DNA of 61,501 nucleotides from Porticoccaceae bacterium (GCA_017858135.1 JAFMBY010000002.1:1-61501); one strand, 5' to 3'. Counted from the stretch's first letter, positions 8,934 through 19,105 are shown. Notes: generated by a model from the sequence alone, not told the origin. A program made the numbers and translations.

Positions 8934-11714
8934 ATGTCATCGCCACTCATGTTGCCAGCGCTTATCGATATCAGTCTATTCCGCCCCGCTATTGAGCGCG
9001 GCTGCCTGATACTCACCCCCAATCAGCGTCTTGCAGCAAAGATTATTCAAGCCTGGGGCGAACAGATGACTGGCGATCCCTTGCACAACTGTGCGGCGTG
9101 GACACAACCCCGAGTCTACTCGGTGGACCACTGGTTAAAAGCCTGCTGGGATGAGTTACAAGATCAAAATCATGCATTGGTTCGCGGGCTTTCTGTGGTT
9201 GGTGTTCAGCAGAGTCGCTATTACTGGGAGCGCGCCATTGGTGACGATGGCCTCCAGCAGCCGGTAAACTTCGTCAAACTGGCCAGCGATACCTTAAAAA
9301 TATTGGAGAACTGGAACCTCAGCGCAGCTCAGGTGCCGGGCGACAATCCCTCGGTGGATTACTTTAAACGCTGGTGCAGTCGCTTCGATGAACTACTGCG
9401 ACGCAATAAACTATTGACCACGCAACGCAGCTGGCAACTGGTGGAGCAAGGATTCCGCTGCGGTGCCCTGAATACCGAAGCGGAGATCGTCATTTACGGT
9501 TTTCAGTCGATGCCACCGCTGCAAGCCGCGGCGATTGCCAGCGCAAGCAACACAATCACCCCGTTAGATTCAGTACCGCACAGTGGTGAGGTCTGGCGCA
9601 TCGAAGCAGAGGATTCTCAGCAAGAGCTGCGACTGGCGGCAAGTTGGGCGGCGCAGCAGCTAAAAGCCAACCCCGCGCAACGTGTCGGCATTATCGTCCC
9701 AGAACTCAATAACTCACTTCAGCGTGTCGCGCGGGTGGTCAATGAGGCGCTTAGCAGCGAAGGTATTGGCGCTAATGAAGCAACTGAAATCGTCGCCAAT
9801 ATCTCTGCCGGCACCGCACTGCGTGATACAGCAATGGTCAATATGGCGCTGCTGCTGATTAGCCTGCTGAAAGATAAACGTCCTTTGAGCGAATGGCTCA
9901 ACCTACTCTACTCGCCCTACTCCGCATTTGATCAATTACCGCTAGCGTTTCGCGCTGACAGCGAAATACTGCTGCGCAAACGCAATCGCTTTGACTTCAC
10001 TCTCAGCCAGTTTATTACCGCCATCGCGCCACGGCAGCAGACCAGCAATAGCGAAACAGAGAGCGAATTCGAGAGTGAATTCGAGAGCGAGACAGCCCTG
10101 ACCCTGAGCCCGTTAAAAACCCTGCGCGATTATCAGCGCCGAAAGGTTAGCAGCCAGCAGAGCTTTGCCGCCTGGGCCGATTTTTTTGCCAGCTTCCTGA
10201 CCGATCTTGGCTGGCCCGGCAAACGCACCCTCAACAGCCTTGAATATCAACAGCGTCAACACTGGAATCGCTTACTGGAACAGTTCACCGGCCTCGATAA
10301 TCTCGGTATTGAAGTGGGGCTAGCCACCGCCTTCAAGCATCTGCAACAGCTGGCTCAGGATTCTGTCTTCCATCCGCAGACCGCCGACGCACCGTTGCAG
10401 ATTCTCGGTCTTCTCGAGGGGTCAGGACTGCGCTTTGATCAACTGTGGATTGTTGATATGCACAGTCAGAACTTTCCCGCTTCAGTGGCCATCAACCAAT
10501 TGCTACCGGCCGAGTTTCAGCGCCGCCATCAGATGCCTCACAGTCTCCCGGAGCGCGAGCTGGACATCGCCAACAAACTATTACAGGACTACAAAAACAA
10601 TAGTGAGCGTCTCATTCTCAGCTACCCACTACTGCGCGGCGAAGAGCAACTTGACCCCAGCCCTCTGATTACCGACATTGAACTGAGCAATCATCAACTC
10701 ACCAGCAAACAGCTCGTCAACGGCCCCTTAGCGCATCCGCCATGGCTCTATCAGGACTATCAGTGCCATTTAGTCGAGGACCATGCGCCGCGTTACAACC
10801 CGCAGTTAGAAAGTATTCGTGGCGGTAGCAATCTACTGAAAAACCAATCGGTCTGCCCTTTCAATGCCTTTGCCACCCACCGTCTTAAAGCGGAGCCCCT
10901 AGAGGAACCGACTCAGGGACTATCGGCCATGGATCGCGGCTCACTGCTGCATGAAATCCTTTTCCGCCTTTGGAGCATGTGGAAAAGCTCAGCCACCTTA
11001 CAGGCGCTGAGTGATGAGCAGCTACAGCAGCAACTGGCCAGCATTATTGCGGCTACCCTGACCGAATGGGCGCCGCGCCACCCCGTTCTGCGCGGCGATC
11101 GTTTTCGTGGTCTCGAACAGCAGCGTTTGGAAAAACTGCTCAGCCAGTGGCTGCAACAAGAGAAACAGCGACCACCCTTTGAAGTCGTCGAGCTGGAGAG
11201 TAAAAACAGCGTCCGCCTCGGCGGACTAGACCTTTCTCTGCGCCTTGATCGGGTGGATAAAATTGGCGATAAACTGCTGATCATCGACTACAAGTCCGGC
11301 GAGGTAAAAGAGTCGAGCTGGAGTGGTTCCAGACCCGTGGACCCACAACTACCGCTGTATATTCTGGCCAGTAATCCGCGCGCCAATGGCTGTGCCTTCG
11401 CCCAGATTAAAGGCGGCAAAATTAAATTTATCGGCAGTACCGATAGCAAATTTTTAGCCAGCGAGAAAGCCAGCGCCGATGCCGATCTGGCGCAACAGTG
11501 GGCGCAACAAATTGATGACTGGCAGGCTGCCTTGAACAACCTCGCCGATGAGTTTGTCTGTGGCCATGCCAGTGTTGAGATCTATGACAAGGGGCAATTT
11601 GGTTATCAGGATTATTTGCTGCCGTTAAATCGCTGGCCAGAGGAAGTCGAGATCAATGCGCAAGTGGCGGCATCTGGTGCTCATCACACTGCCATAGAAG
11701 ATAGCAACCAATGA
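8934..11714 (+). CDS. AddB-like PD-(D/E)XK nuclease, putative DNA repair protein
   Basis: A 926-residue protein of the group annotated as probable DNA repair protein (TIGR03623 type), paired with an AddA/UvrD-like helicase. The N-terminal part resembles an inactivated helicase fold as in AddB; a Walker A motif is not obvious. The C-terminus holds a RecB-like nuclease core: GSLLHEILFRLW (His) and LLIIDYKSG (D-x-K). Unlike AddB, I see only the first Cys of the iron-sulfur staple (CPFNAF) without the C-terminal Cys triplet. A low-complexity insert near residue 380 is built from 12-bp DNA repeats. The stop overlaps the next start (ATGA). Confidence 0.85.
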   Translation: MSSPLMLPALIDISLFRPAIERGCLILTPNQRLAAKIIQAWGEQMTGDPLHNCAAWTQPRVYSVDHWLKACWDELQDQNHALVRGLSVVGVQQSRYYWERAIGDDGLQQPVNFVKLASDTLKILENWNLSAAQVPGDNPSVDYFKRWCSRFDELLRRNKLLTTQRSWQLVEQGFRCGALNTEAEIVIYGFQSMPPLQAAAIASASNTITPLDSVPHSGEVWRIEAEDSQQELRLAASWAAQQLKANPAQRVGIIVPELNNSLQRVARVVNEALSSEGIGANEATEIVANISAGTALRDTAMVNMALLLISLLKDKRPLSEWLNLLYSPYSAFDQLPLAFRADSEILLRKRNRFDFTLSQFITAIAPRQQTSNSETESEFESEFESETALTLSPLKTLRDYQRRKVSSQQSFAAWADFFASFLTDLGWPGKRTLNSLEYQQRQHWNRLLEQFTGLDNLGIEVGLATAFKHLQQLAQDSVFHPQTADAPLQILGLLEGSGLRFDQLWIVDMHSQNFPASVAINQLLPAEFQRRHQMPHSLPERELDIANKLLQDYKNNSERLILSYPLLRGEEQLDPSPLITDIELSNHQLTSKQLVNGPLAHPPWLYQDYQCHLVEDHAPRYNPQLESIRGGSNLLKNQSVCPFNAFATHRLKAEPLEEPTQGLSAMDRGSLLHEILFRLWSMWKSSATLQALSDEQLQQQLASIIAATLTEWAPRHPVLRGDRFRGLEQQRLEKLLSQWLQQEKQRPPFEVVELESKNSVRLGGLDLSLRLDRVDKIGDKLLIIDYKSGEVKESSWSGSRPVDPQLPLYILASNPRANGCAFAQIKGGKIKFIGSTDSKFLASEKASADADLAQQWAQQIDDWQAALNNLADEFVCGHASVEIYDKGQFGYQDYLLPLNRWPEEVEINAQVAASGAHHTAIEDSNQ
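10061..10096. repeat. 12-bp coding tandem repeat in AddB-like gene
   Basis: GAGCGAATTCGA (10061-10072), GAGTGAATTCGA (10073-10084) and a decayed third copy (10085-10096) encode ESEF-type tetrapeptides. The insert is acidic and probably a flexible linker. Confidence 0.75.
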
Positions 11715-14700
11715 CTGAGATCGCCGATCTGCAACAGCGCCGTCAGGCGCTTAACCCCGAGCAGAGCTTTATCGTCTCGGCACCGGCCGGTTCGGGCAAA
11801 ACGGGACTGATCACCCAGCGTGTGCTGCGACTTTTGTGCAGCGTGGAGAACCCGGAAGAAATTCTCAGCATTACCTTTACCCGCAAAGCCGCCCGCGAAA
11901 TGGCTAGCAGGATTCACAGTGCCTTGCGTCAGGCTGCTTATTCACCGCGACCGGCGGATAGCTATGAGGCGCAAACCTGGGATCTTGCCAGCGCGGCAGT
12001 TGAGCGCAACCGACAGCTAGGCTGGAACCTACTTGAGATGCCTGGTCGACTGCGAATTCAAACGATCGACGGCTTCTGTCGCTACATCGCCAGTCAGTTT
12101 GCTCTTGAAACCCAGTTTGGACCTATCCCTGAGCCCAGTGAGCAACCCCAGATCCATTACCAGAGCGCAGCTCGCGCACTTCTCGACAAAATCGAAGAAC
12201 CGGGTCCAATTGCCGAGCAGCTGGCGGTTCTGCTCGCTCACACTGGTAATGATCTGGCGCGCTGCGAAACGCTGCTCTCCGAGCTGCTCGGCAAGCGCGA
12301 GCAATGGCTGCCACTGATCTATGATGCAGGGGAAAATCGGCACTATTTCCAACAGGTCATCGAACAGGTTGTCAGTGACAATCTGCTGCAACTTGACGAG
12401 GCGTTGATGCCAATTGCAGGTGAATTGATCGAATTGATCGATTTTGCTGCGCGTCACGTGTCGCCAGAGGACAATCTAGCCCTCAGCCAACTGGTGGGCA
12501 TCTGTGAACTGCCAGAAACCGGCCTTGTCGGGCTCGAGCAGTGGAAACTGATACTCAGCCTGCTGGTTATCAAAAGTGGCGAGCCGCGCAAAAGTCTTAC
12601 CAAAGCTCATGGCTTCCCCAGCGACCAAAAAGAAACCAAGGCGCGCATGACCGTCCTGCTCGACTGGTGCCGCGAACACCCTAAGCTAAATGAACTGATT
12701 GCCGATGTTATGCACCTGCCCGATGCAGAGATCGATCAGTCACAGCAAAAAATGCTCGACGCACTGAGTACGTTGCTGCCGCTACTGGCGGCACAGTTGG
12801 ATGTTATTTTTCAACAGCAGGGACAGTGCGACTATCCGGCGATTACCCTGGCGGCTCTCGACGCACTGGAACCTGGGGCGGAGGATGGCGCTGTTTCCGA
12901 TATCACACTGCGTCTCGACTACCAGTTGCGACATATTCTGGTCGATGAATTTCAGGACACCTCAGCGGCACAGATTAGACTACTCGAACAACTCATTGCT
13001 GGCTGGCAGCCCGACGATGGTCGCACGCTGTTTTTGGTCGGCGATGCCATGCAGTCGCTGTATGGTTTCCGCAATGCCAATGTCGGACTGTTCCTCAACG
13101 CTCAGCGACACCCTGTGGGGCCAGTGCAGTGTACGCCGCTGACATTGAGCTCCAACTTCCGCTCTCAGCAGGGCATTATCCAATGGGTCAACAGCGCCTT
13201 TAGTCAAGCCTTCCCTGCACTGGCCGATATAAGCCGCGGGGCGATTCCCTACTCTCCCTCTGTCGCCGTTAAAGCGGCCGACAAAGGTCAGGCGGTAAGC
13301 TTTCAGGGGTTTGCTGGCGACGACCATGAAGCCGCTGAGGCGCGCTATATCGCAGACCTCTGTTGCGACCTGCGTGATCATCATCACGGCGAGTCAATCG
13401 CTATACTGGTGCGCGGGCGCGGCCATCTGCGGGCGATTATTCCGGCGTTGCGCGAGGCCAATTTGCACTGGCAAGCAATCAATATAACCCCGTTAGCGAG
13501 CAGGATGCCGGTTATTGACCTGCTCTCGCTAACCCGCGCCCTGCTGTCACCAGCGGACAAAATTGCCTGGCTGGCGCTGTTGCGAGCGCCTTTTTGCGGA
13601 CTCACTCTCGCCGATTTGCTGGTTATTGCCAATCACGTTGAAAACCACAATGAAACCAGCCAGCAAACTAATAATGCACTATTGGTTCCGCTCACTGGAT
13701 TGCGCGAGGCTATGGAGGCGCCATTAACTCAACATGGCCGACAAACTTTGCAGCGCGTGATTCCGCTGCTTGAGGGTGCCTGGCAACAGCGTGGGCGTGG
13801 CGGTTTGCGCTCAAGCGTAGAGCAATTATGGATAGACCTCGGCGGACCGGCTACGCTGGCCAACAGTGCAGACCTCAGCGATGTTCGCAGCTATCTCGAC
13901 CTCTTGGAGAACTGGCAAACCGGGGCAACTCTGGCGGATTGGAACAGCTTTAAACTCGCGGTCGGGCAACTCTACGCAGCCCCTTCGCCAGATGATGCCG
14001 GCTCGGACAGCCTGAATGGCAACGATCAATCTTCGACCATCCAGATTATGACTATACACAAGGCTAAAGGACTGGAATTTGACCATGTTATTTTGCCCGG
14101 ACTGAGTCGCGGCTCGCGCCCTGACAAGAAGCAGCTGTTGCGCTGGCAGCAGCATATTGATGAGCATAGTGATTCCTCGCTGATGATGGCACCACTGGGT
14201 GCTCACGACGAGGAAGATGACAGCGTCTATCGCTATCTGAAGCGCGAGGACAGTCTGAAAACACGCCTGGAGAGCACTCGTGTACTCTATGTTGCCGCCA
14301 CCAGAGCAGCGCGCAGGCTCTATCTGTGTGGCACATTGAAGCCACTAAAGAACGGCCAGTGGGAGCCGACCGGCAACACAACGCTGTTGACGCCGATCTG
14401 GCCAACCCTGGAGGCGGGTCTGAAAGAGCAGATTTATACTGTTCAGCAGAGCGACGTCGAGGCCACACCTGACAACAATAAGCCAGCAAAAGAGGTTGCC
14501 AGCTTGCGTCATATGCGCCGCCTGGCGACAGGGTTTAGCGCGCCGCCAAGGCCAGACAGCAGCCTCTCCCTTGGCACCGCCGAAACAGCTGCGGAGTCCA
14601 CTACTGATAACGACAGCAGCCTTTCAAACCGAGCTCGTTCAATGGGCACGGTGCTGCACAGAACCCTTAAGCAAATCGCCAATGACGGCATGCAACAGTG

Positions 14701-15151
14701 GTCTGAGTCTCGGCTTCAGCAGTTACCCTTAACCTGGGCAGCGCAACTCAAGGAGCTCGGCATGCTAGCTCAGCCAAATGAACTGGACAGTCTGCTGCAG
14801 GCGCTGAACAACATGCTCGCGGATGAGCGGGGTCGCTGGATTCTCAAGCGCCATGATCAGGCACAATGTGAGCAAGCGCTCGGTTATAAATACACCGACA
14901 GTGGTCATATGGGCACCTCAGTCATTGACCGGACCTTTATCGATGATGGCGTTCGCTGGATTATTGATTACAAGTTGTCCCAACCTGCGCAAGGCGAGTC
15001 TGAAGCCCAATTTATTAGCCGTCAGAGCCGTGCCTACAGCGCACAGCTTAGTCACTACGCGAAACTCTACCGCAGCATGCAGCCGAATCCTGTTCGCTGC
15101 GCGCTCTATTTCCCGCAAATCCCCATGTTTATTGAGCTTGAAGCCGAATAA
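11711..15151 (+). CDS. UvrD-like/AddA-type helicase-nuclease
   Basis: An 1146-residue superfamily 1A helicase. Walker A is SAPAGSGKT at residues 23-31; motif II is VDEFQDT; MTIHKAKGLEFD and VLYVAATRAARRLYL are motifs V and VI. The C-terminus has a RecB-family nuclease signature IIDYKLS. The combination is the AddA layout. Together with the preceding AddB-like nuclease, whose stop it overlaps by four bases, it probably forms a two-subunit end-resection enzyme working on double-strand breaks. Whether it recognises a Chi-like sequence cannot be told. It is shorter than B. subtilis AddA (about 1230). Confidence 0.9.
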   Translation: MTEIADLQQRRQALNPEQSFIVSAPAGSGKTGLITQRVLRLLCSVENPEEILSITFTRKAAREMASRIHSALRQAAYSPRPADSYEAQTWDLASAAVERNRQLGWNLLEMPGRLRIQTIDGFCRYIASQFALETQFGPIPEPSEQPQIHYQSAARALLDKIEEPGPIAEQLAVLLAHTGNDLARCETLLSELLGKREQWLPLIYDAGENRHYFQQVIEQVVSDNLLQLDEALMPIAGELIELIDFAARHVSPEDNLALSQLVGICELPETGLVGLEQWKLILSLLVIKSGEPRKSLTKAHGFPSDQKETKARMTVLLDWCREHPKLNELIADVMHLPDAEIDQSQQKMLDALSTLLPLLAAQLDVIFQQQGQCDYPAITLAALDALEPGAEDGAVSDITLRLDYQLRHILVDEFQDTSAAQIRLLEQLIAGWQPDDGRTLFLVGDAMQSLYGFRNANVGLFLNAQRHPVGPVQCTPLTLSSNFRSQQGIIQWVNSAFSQAFPALADISRGAIPYSPSVAVKAADKGQAVSFQGFAGDDHEAAEARYIADLCCDLRDHHHGESIAILVRGRGHLRAIIPALREANLHWQAINITPLASRMPVIDLLSLTRALLSPADKIAWLALLRAPFCGLTLADLLVIANHVENHNETSQQTNNALLVPLTGLREAMEAPLTQHGRQTLQRVIPLLEGAWQQRGRGGLRSSVEQLWIDLGGPATLANSADLSDVRSYLDLLENWQTGATLADWNSFKLAVGQLYAAPSPDDAGSDSLNGNDQSSTIQIMTIHKAKGLEFDHVILPGLSRGSRPDKKQLLRWQQHIDEHSDSSLMMAPLGAHDEEDDSVYRYLKREDSLKTRLESTRVLYVAATRAARRLYLCGTLKPLKNGQWEPTGNTTLLTPIWPTLEAGLKEQIYTVQQSDVEATPDNNKPAKEVASLRHMRRLATGFSAPPRPDSSLSLGTAETAAESTTDNDSSLSNRARSMGTVLHRTLKQIANDGMQQWSESRLQQLPLTWAAQLKELGMLAQPNELDSLLQALNNMLADERGRWILKRHDQAQCEQALGYKYTDSGHMGTSVIDRTFIDDGVRWIIDYKLSQPAQGESEAQFISRQSRAYSAQLSHYAKLYRSMQPNPVRCALYFPQIPMFIELEAE

Positions 15152-15223
15152 TCTTCAAAAGCCAGTATATTTCAGTACAATAGTGTCCCTCTATGAACAA
15201 CGTACTTGGTTAGGACATCAGAC

Positions 15224-16291
15224 ATGGATCCCCACGCTGTAGAAAACATTAATATTGAACCACCAGAGGTCTTAATTACGCCGGCGGAACTGAAGCGTGC
15301 AATCCCGCTGTCAGAAAAAGCCCGTGCCGTAATCTCTCAGGGGCGCAAGGATATCGAGAATATTCTCCAGCGTAAGGATCACCGTATTGTGGTCGTTGTT
15401 GGGCCCTGCTCGATTCACGATCTGAAAGCCGCTCATGACTATGCCAAAAGGCTTAAGACTGTGGCCGAGAAAGTCAGCGACACACTGCTGATTGTTATGC
15501 GCGTCTATTTCGAAAAACCGCGCACGACCACTGGATGGAAAGGATTGATCAACGATCCGTTTATGAACGACTCGTTTAAGATCACCGATGGCCTGCATAT
15601 TGGCCGCCAACTACTGCATGATATTTTAGAAATCGGTCTGCCCACCGCCACCGAGGCACTGGACCCTATTTCACCGCAGTATCTGCAAGACCTGATTGCC
15701 TGGTCGGCGATTGGCGCGCGCACAACTGAATCGCAGACCCACCGTGAGATGGCCTCGGGTTTATCCTCTGCGGTTGGGTTTAAAAATGGCACCGATGGCA
15801 GCCTGACAGTTGCCATTAATGCTCTGCAGTCAGTCGCCAGCCCGCACCGTTTTCTCGGCATAAACTCCGACGGCAATGTGGCGATTATTACAACTAAGGG
15901 AAATCCTCATGCGCACGTGGTTTTGCGCGGCGGTAACGGCAAGCCCAACTACGACTCGGTCAGTGTCTCAATCTGCGAGCAAGAATTGCATGCGGCGGGA
16001 ATTGCGGCCAATGTTATGGTCGACTGCAGTCACGCCAACTCGAATAAAGATCACAATCTGCAGCCATTGGTACTCGACAATGTTGCCAATCAAATTTTTG
16101 AAGGCAACAAGTCAATTATTGGCGTGATGCTAGAGAGCAATATCAATGCTGGTAGCCAAAAGCTCTCGAGTAATGCCGATGATATGCAGTACGGCGTTTC
16201 GGTTACCGATGCCTGCATTGACTGGGAAACCACCGAAACCGCTCTGCTGTCGATGGCAGACAAGCTTCGCGATGTGTTAAAAAACCGCTAA
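15224..16291 (+). CDS. 3-deoxy-7-phosphoheptulonate synthase, class I
   Basis: First step of the shikimate pathway: condenses phosphoenolpyruvate and erythrose 4-phosphate. The 355-residue product carries GPCSIHD, KPRTTTGWKGLINDP and the ARTTESQTHRE segment of AroF/G/H enzymes; which aromatic amino acid inhibits it cannot be read from the sequence. The ATG at 15224 follows AGGA with an eight-base spacer; an upstream in-frame TTG at 15206 has no ribosome-binding site and would add only six residues. A weak TTCAAA-16-TACAAT promoter-like sequence lies about 50 bases upstream, near the end of the helicase gene. Confidence 0.94.
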   Translation: MDPHAVENINIEPPEVLITPAELKRAIPLSEKARAVISQGRKDIENILQRKDHRIVVVVGPCSIHDLKAAHDYAKRLKTVAEKVSDTLLIVMRVYFEKPRTTTGWKGLINDPFMNDSFKITDGLHIGRQLLHDILEIGLPTATEALDPISPQYLQDLIAWSAIGARTTESQTHREMASGLSSAVGFKNGTDGSLTVAINALQSVASPHRFLGINSDGNVAIITTKGNPHAHVVLRGGNGKPNYDSVSVSICEQELHAAGIAANVMVDCSHANSNKDHNLQPLVLDNVANQIFEGNKSIIGVMLESNINAGSQKLSSNADDMQYGVSVTDACIDWETTETALLSMADKLRDVLKNR

Positions 16292-16319
16292 GAGTCTTTG
16301 AACAGACGGGGAAACGCCT

Positions 16320-17012
16320 ATGATTAGACTACTTTTACTCGTCGCAATTATCTTTTCGATCTGGTACTGGTGGTCAGCAGTCACTCGCTTGCCGAAGGAA
16401 AAACGGCGCGCGTTTTTATGGCGCACCGCCTTCTGGTTAGTCTTGGCTGCCTCAGTTGCACTGGTTGCAACGGGTCGTATGCACTGGCTCGGCGCCGGAT
16501 TAGCCGTATTGGTGCCGCTGCTTAAAGGCGCCTTTACTCTGGGACTGCGCGCACTGCCCTTTCTACAAATATTGAGTCGCTTCAAAACCAGCCCATCGCA
16601 ATTTCGCACCCAATTCCTAGCCGTCGAGGTCAACTTCTCGACTCGCCAAATGGATGGTGAAGTGCTCGACGGGGAGTTTGCCGGCCGCCGCTTGTCCGAT
16701 TTGAGCAGTGAAGAAACACAAAAGCTCAGTGATGATCTGCGCCAGGCTGATCGCGAGTCTTTCGTCCTGTTGCAGGCTTATCTGCTGCGCAATGGTCGTG
16801 GCGGAGAGCAGTTTCAGCAAGATTCCGCAACCAGTAACTTTTCCCAACTGTCCGCTGAAGAAGCACTTAATATTCTTGGCCTCGAATCTGACGCCTCGAA
16901 AGAAGAGATTATTAAAGCCCACAAACGGTTGATTCAACGCCTGCATCCAGATCGTGGCGGCAGTGATTATCTGGCAGCAAAAATCAATGCGGCAAAAGAT
17001 ACACTGATCTGA
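16320..17012 (+). CDS. Membrane-anchored C-terminal DnaJ-domain protein
   Basis: A 230-residue protein with two or three hydrophobic segments in the first 85 residues and a J-domain at the extreme C-terminus (about residues 178-230) with the HPD motif in RLHPDRGG. This reversed layout (membrane first, J last) is that of mitochondrial TIM14-like and bacterial DjlA-distant proteins, which recruit Hsp70 to a membrane site. The client is unknown. A GGGGA ribosome-binding site precedes the ATG, 28 bases after the DAHP synthase gene, so read-through is likely. Confidence 0.85.
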   Translation: MIRLLLLVAIIFSIWYWWSAVTRLPKEKRRAFLWRTAFWLVLAASVALVATGRMHWLGAGLAVLVPLLKGAFTLGLRALPFLQILSRFKTSPSQFRTQFLAVEVNFSTRQMDGEVLDGEFAGRRLSDLSSEETQKLSDDLRQADRESFVLLQAYLLRNGRGGEQFQQDSATSNFSQLSAEEALNILGLESDASKEEIIKAHKRLIQRLHPDRGGSDYLAAKINAAKDTLI

Positions 17013-17099
17013 CTGTTCTCAACCACCGACACAGAGCCCCATAACCAGCCGCGCTGCAATTGAGCAACCTCCTTAGCGCCAATACTAAAAGAGCATTCT

Positions 17100-18914
17100 A
17101 TGCGCCACGGGCATCAAGAGATTGATTCTGAGCGGAAGATCAACTGGAAGATATTTCAGGTTATCTGGCCCTATCTACTCGAGTATAAGGTTCGTATTGT
17201 TATCGCCATCGCTTGCCTGGTGCTATCCAAAGCGGCCAGTGTCTACGGGCCCTTTCTGCTTAAAGATATTGTCGATACACTCAGTGCAAATGGTCTCGCC
17301 AGCGACAACTCCAGCACTGCCTCGAGTCTGATTATCGTCCCTGTCGGACTTGTTTTAGCCTATGGATTTGCCCGTTTTTCGATGATCTTACTCGGCGAAA
17401 TTCGCGATACCGTCTTCGGCCGGGTGACCGAGCGCGCCATGCGTCGTATTGGCCTGCAAGTATTTGTTCATGTGCACAATCTGGATCTCGACTTTCACCT
17501 CAATCGCCGTACCGGCGGGTTGGCGAGAGATATAGAGCGCGGCACCACTGGCATCAGTTTTTTGATGCGTTTCTTTGTCTTTAACATTGCTCCCACCCTA
17601 ATCGAAATAGGCCTGGTAATTGGTCTGCTGCTTTACAATTACGGTATCGCATTTGCGGCCATCACTATGGCGTCGGTGGTGTTGTATATTCTCTTCTCGA
17701 TGGTCACCACAGATTGGCGCACCCAGTTTGTGCGCGAAGCGAACAAAGCTGACTCCGCTGCGAGCACCAGATCGATCGACAGCCTGCTCAACTATGAAAC
17801 GGTTAAATACTTTACCAATGAAGAGTATGAAGCTCGCCGCTACGACGAAGCACTTGCCGACTGGGAGACTGCGCGGCGCAAAAACCGACTTTCGCTCCTC
17901 TCACTCAACACTGGCCAAGCCCTGATTATCACCACCGCCATGACTGCCATGATGTGGCTAGCCGCGCAGCGCGTGACTCAGGGCAGTATGACCATCGGTG
18001 ATTTTGTGCTGATCAATGCTTTTATGATGCAACTGTTTATACCGCTTAATTTTCTCGGCTTCGTCTACCGTGAAATCAAAGGTTCAATGGCGAATATTGA
18101 AAATATGTTTCGTTTGATGGAGCTCAGTAGCAAGGTCATCGATGCGCCCGCGGCAAAACAACTCAACGTTAATCAGGGCCATATTCGCTTTGACCATGTC
18201 TCGTTCAACTACCAGCCTGATCGGCAGATTCTCGACAATATCAGCTTTGAGATTCAACCCGGCGAAAAGGTCGCGATCGTCGGAGCCAGTGGCGCAGGCA
18301 AATCGACCCTAGTAAAACTATTGTTTCGTTTCTACGATCCAAGCCACGGCAGCATCTCAATTGACGGGCAGGATATTCGCACTATTTCTCAGCGGTCCCT
18401 GCGCGCGGCAATCGGCATAGTGCCCCAGGATACGGTTCTGTTTAACAGCAGTATTTTTGACAATATTCGCTACGGCAAGCCCGAGGCCAGCGATGAAGAG
18501 GTCTACACCGCGATACGCATGGCCCACCTTGAAGGCTTTATCAAGCAGCTGCCTGAAGGCGTGGATACGATGGTCGGTGAACGCGGCTTGAAGTTATCCG
18601 GCGGTGAGAAACAACGTGTCGCGATAGCCAGGACAATTCTCAAACGACCACCAATCCTGTTGTTTGACGAAGCCACCTCGTCACTGGACAGTAAGTCCGA
18701 GCGTTCAATATTAGCTGCCTTAGAAGAAATTGCCCAGGGCCATACTAGCCTGGTCATCGCCCATCGCCTTTCCACCATTGTTGATGCAGACAGAATTGTG
18801 GTACTGGATCAGGGAGTGATTGTCGAACAGGGCCACCATGAGCAGTTGTTAGCCTTAAACGGTCGCTATGCCGACCTTTGGTCCGCTCAGCTGAGGGATT
18901 CAAGTACCCAGTAA
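17100..18914 (+). CDS. Atm1/HMT-type ABC half-transporter
   Basis: A 604-residue fused permease-ATPase. About six membrane helices occupy residues 25-320. The nucleotide-binding domain has Walker A GASGAGKST, signature LSGGEKQR, Walker B ILLFDEATSSLD and the His-switch IAHRLSTI. The N-terminal part (HNLDLDFHLNRRTGGLARDIERGT, here cut for length at HNLDLDFHLNRRTGG) resembles Atm1/ABCB7 exporters of glutathione-linked sulfur compounds or metals. A homodimer is expected. The substrate is inferred from similarity only. Confidence 0.9.
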   Translation: MRHGHQEIDSERKINWKIFQVIWPYLLEYKVRIVIAIACLVLSKAASVYGPFLLKDIVDTLSANGLASDNSSTASSLIIVPVGLVLAYGFARFSMILLGEIRDTVFGRVTERAMRRIGLQVFVHVHNLDLDFHLNRRTGGLARDIERGTTGISFLMRFFVFNIAPTLIEIGLVIGLLLYNYGIAFAAITMASVVLYILFSMVTTDWRTQFVREANKADSAASTRSIDSLLNYETVKYFTNEEYEARRYDEALADWETARRKNRLSLLSLNTGQALIITTAMTAMMWLAAQRVTQGSMTIGDFVLINAFMMQLFIPLNFLGFVYREIKGSMANIENMFRLMELSSKVIDAPAAKQLNVNQGHIRFDHVSFNYQPDRQILDNISFEIQPGEKVAIVGASGAGKSTLVKLLFRFYDPSHGSISIDGQDIRTISQRSLRAAIGIVPQDTVLFNSSIFDNIRYGKPEASDEEVYTAIRMAHLEGFIKQLPEGVDTMVGERGLKLSGGEKQRVAIARTILKRPPILLFDEATSSLDSKSERSILAALEEIAQGHTSLVIAHRLSTIVDADRIVVLDQGVIVEQGHHEQLLALNGRYADLWSAQLRDSSTQ

Positions 18915-18972
18915 TTCTCACAAACAAGTATAAAAACTCTGGCTGAGAGCCCTCGTGCTGCTTTAATCGCCG

Positions 18973-19006
18973 CTAGTTCAGACTTTAATGTTAACTAGTT
19001 CGCACT
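18973..19006 (+). promoter_or_regulatory. Two direct repeats 22 bp apart upstream of the PEP-CTERM-like gene
   Basis: CTAGTTCAGACT at 18973-18984 and CTAGTTCGCACT at 18995-19006 match at 10 of 12 positions and are centred 22 bases apart, two helical turns. They end about 15 bases before the putative -35 element, the usual place for an activator site. Confidence 0.4.
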
Positions 19007-19021
19007 ATTGAGGTGTCACAG

Positions 19022-19049
19022 TTGCAGCCTGTACGGCAGATCATAAAAT
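19022..19049 (+). promoter_or_regulatory. Putative sigma-70 promoter of the PEP-CTERM-like gene
   Basis: TTGCAG (19022-19027), 16-base spacer, TAAAAT (19044-19049). The good -10 and poor -35 suit an activator-dependent promoter. The predicted leader to the ATG at 19106 is about 50 bases. Confidence 0.4.
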
Positions 19050-19105
19050 CGCCCCACTAGTAATCGGAAAGTGTTGGCATGCTGCTGACAAGGAGCTTGA
19101 ACGGA

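Noticed and set aside
15192-15212. Six-residue frame MNNVLG before the DAHP synthase gene, as a leader peptide
   Set aside because: No aromatic codon run, no attenuator hairpin and no ribosome-binding site.
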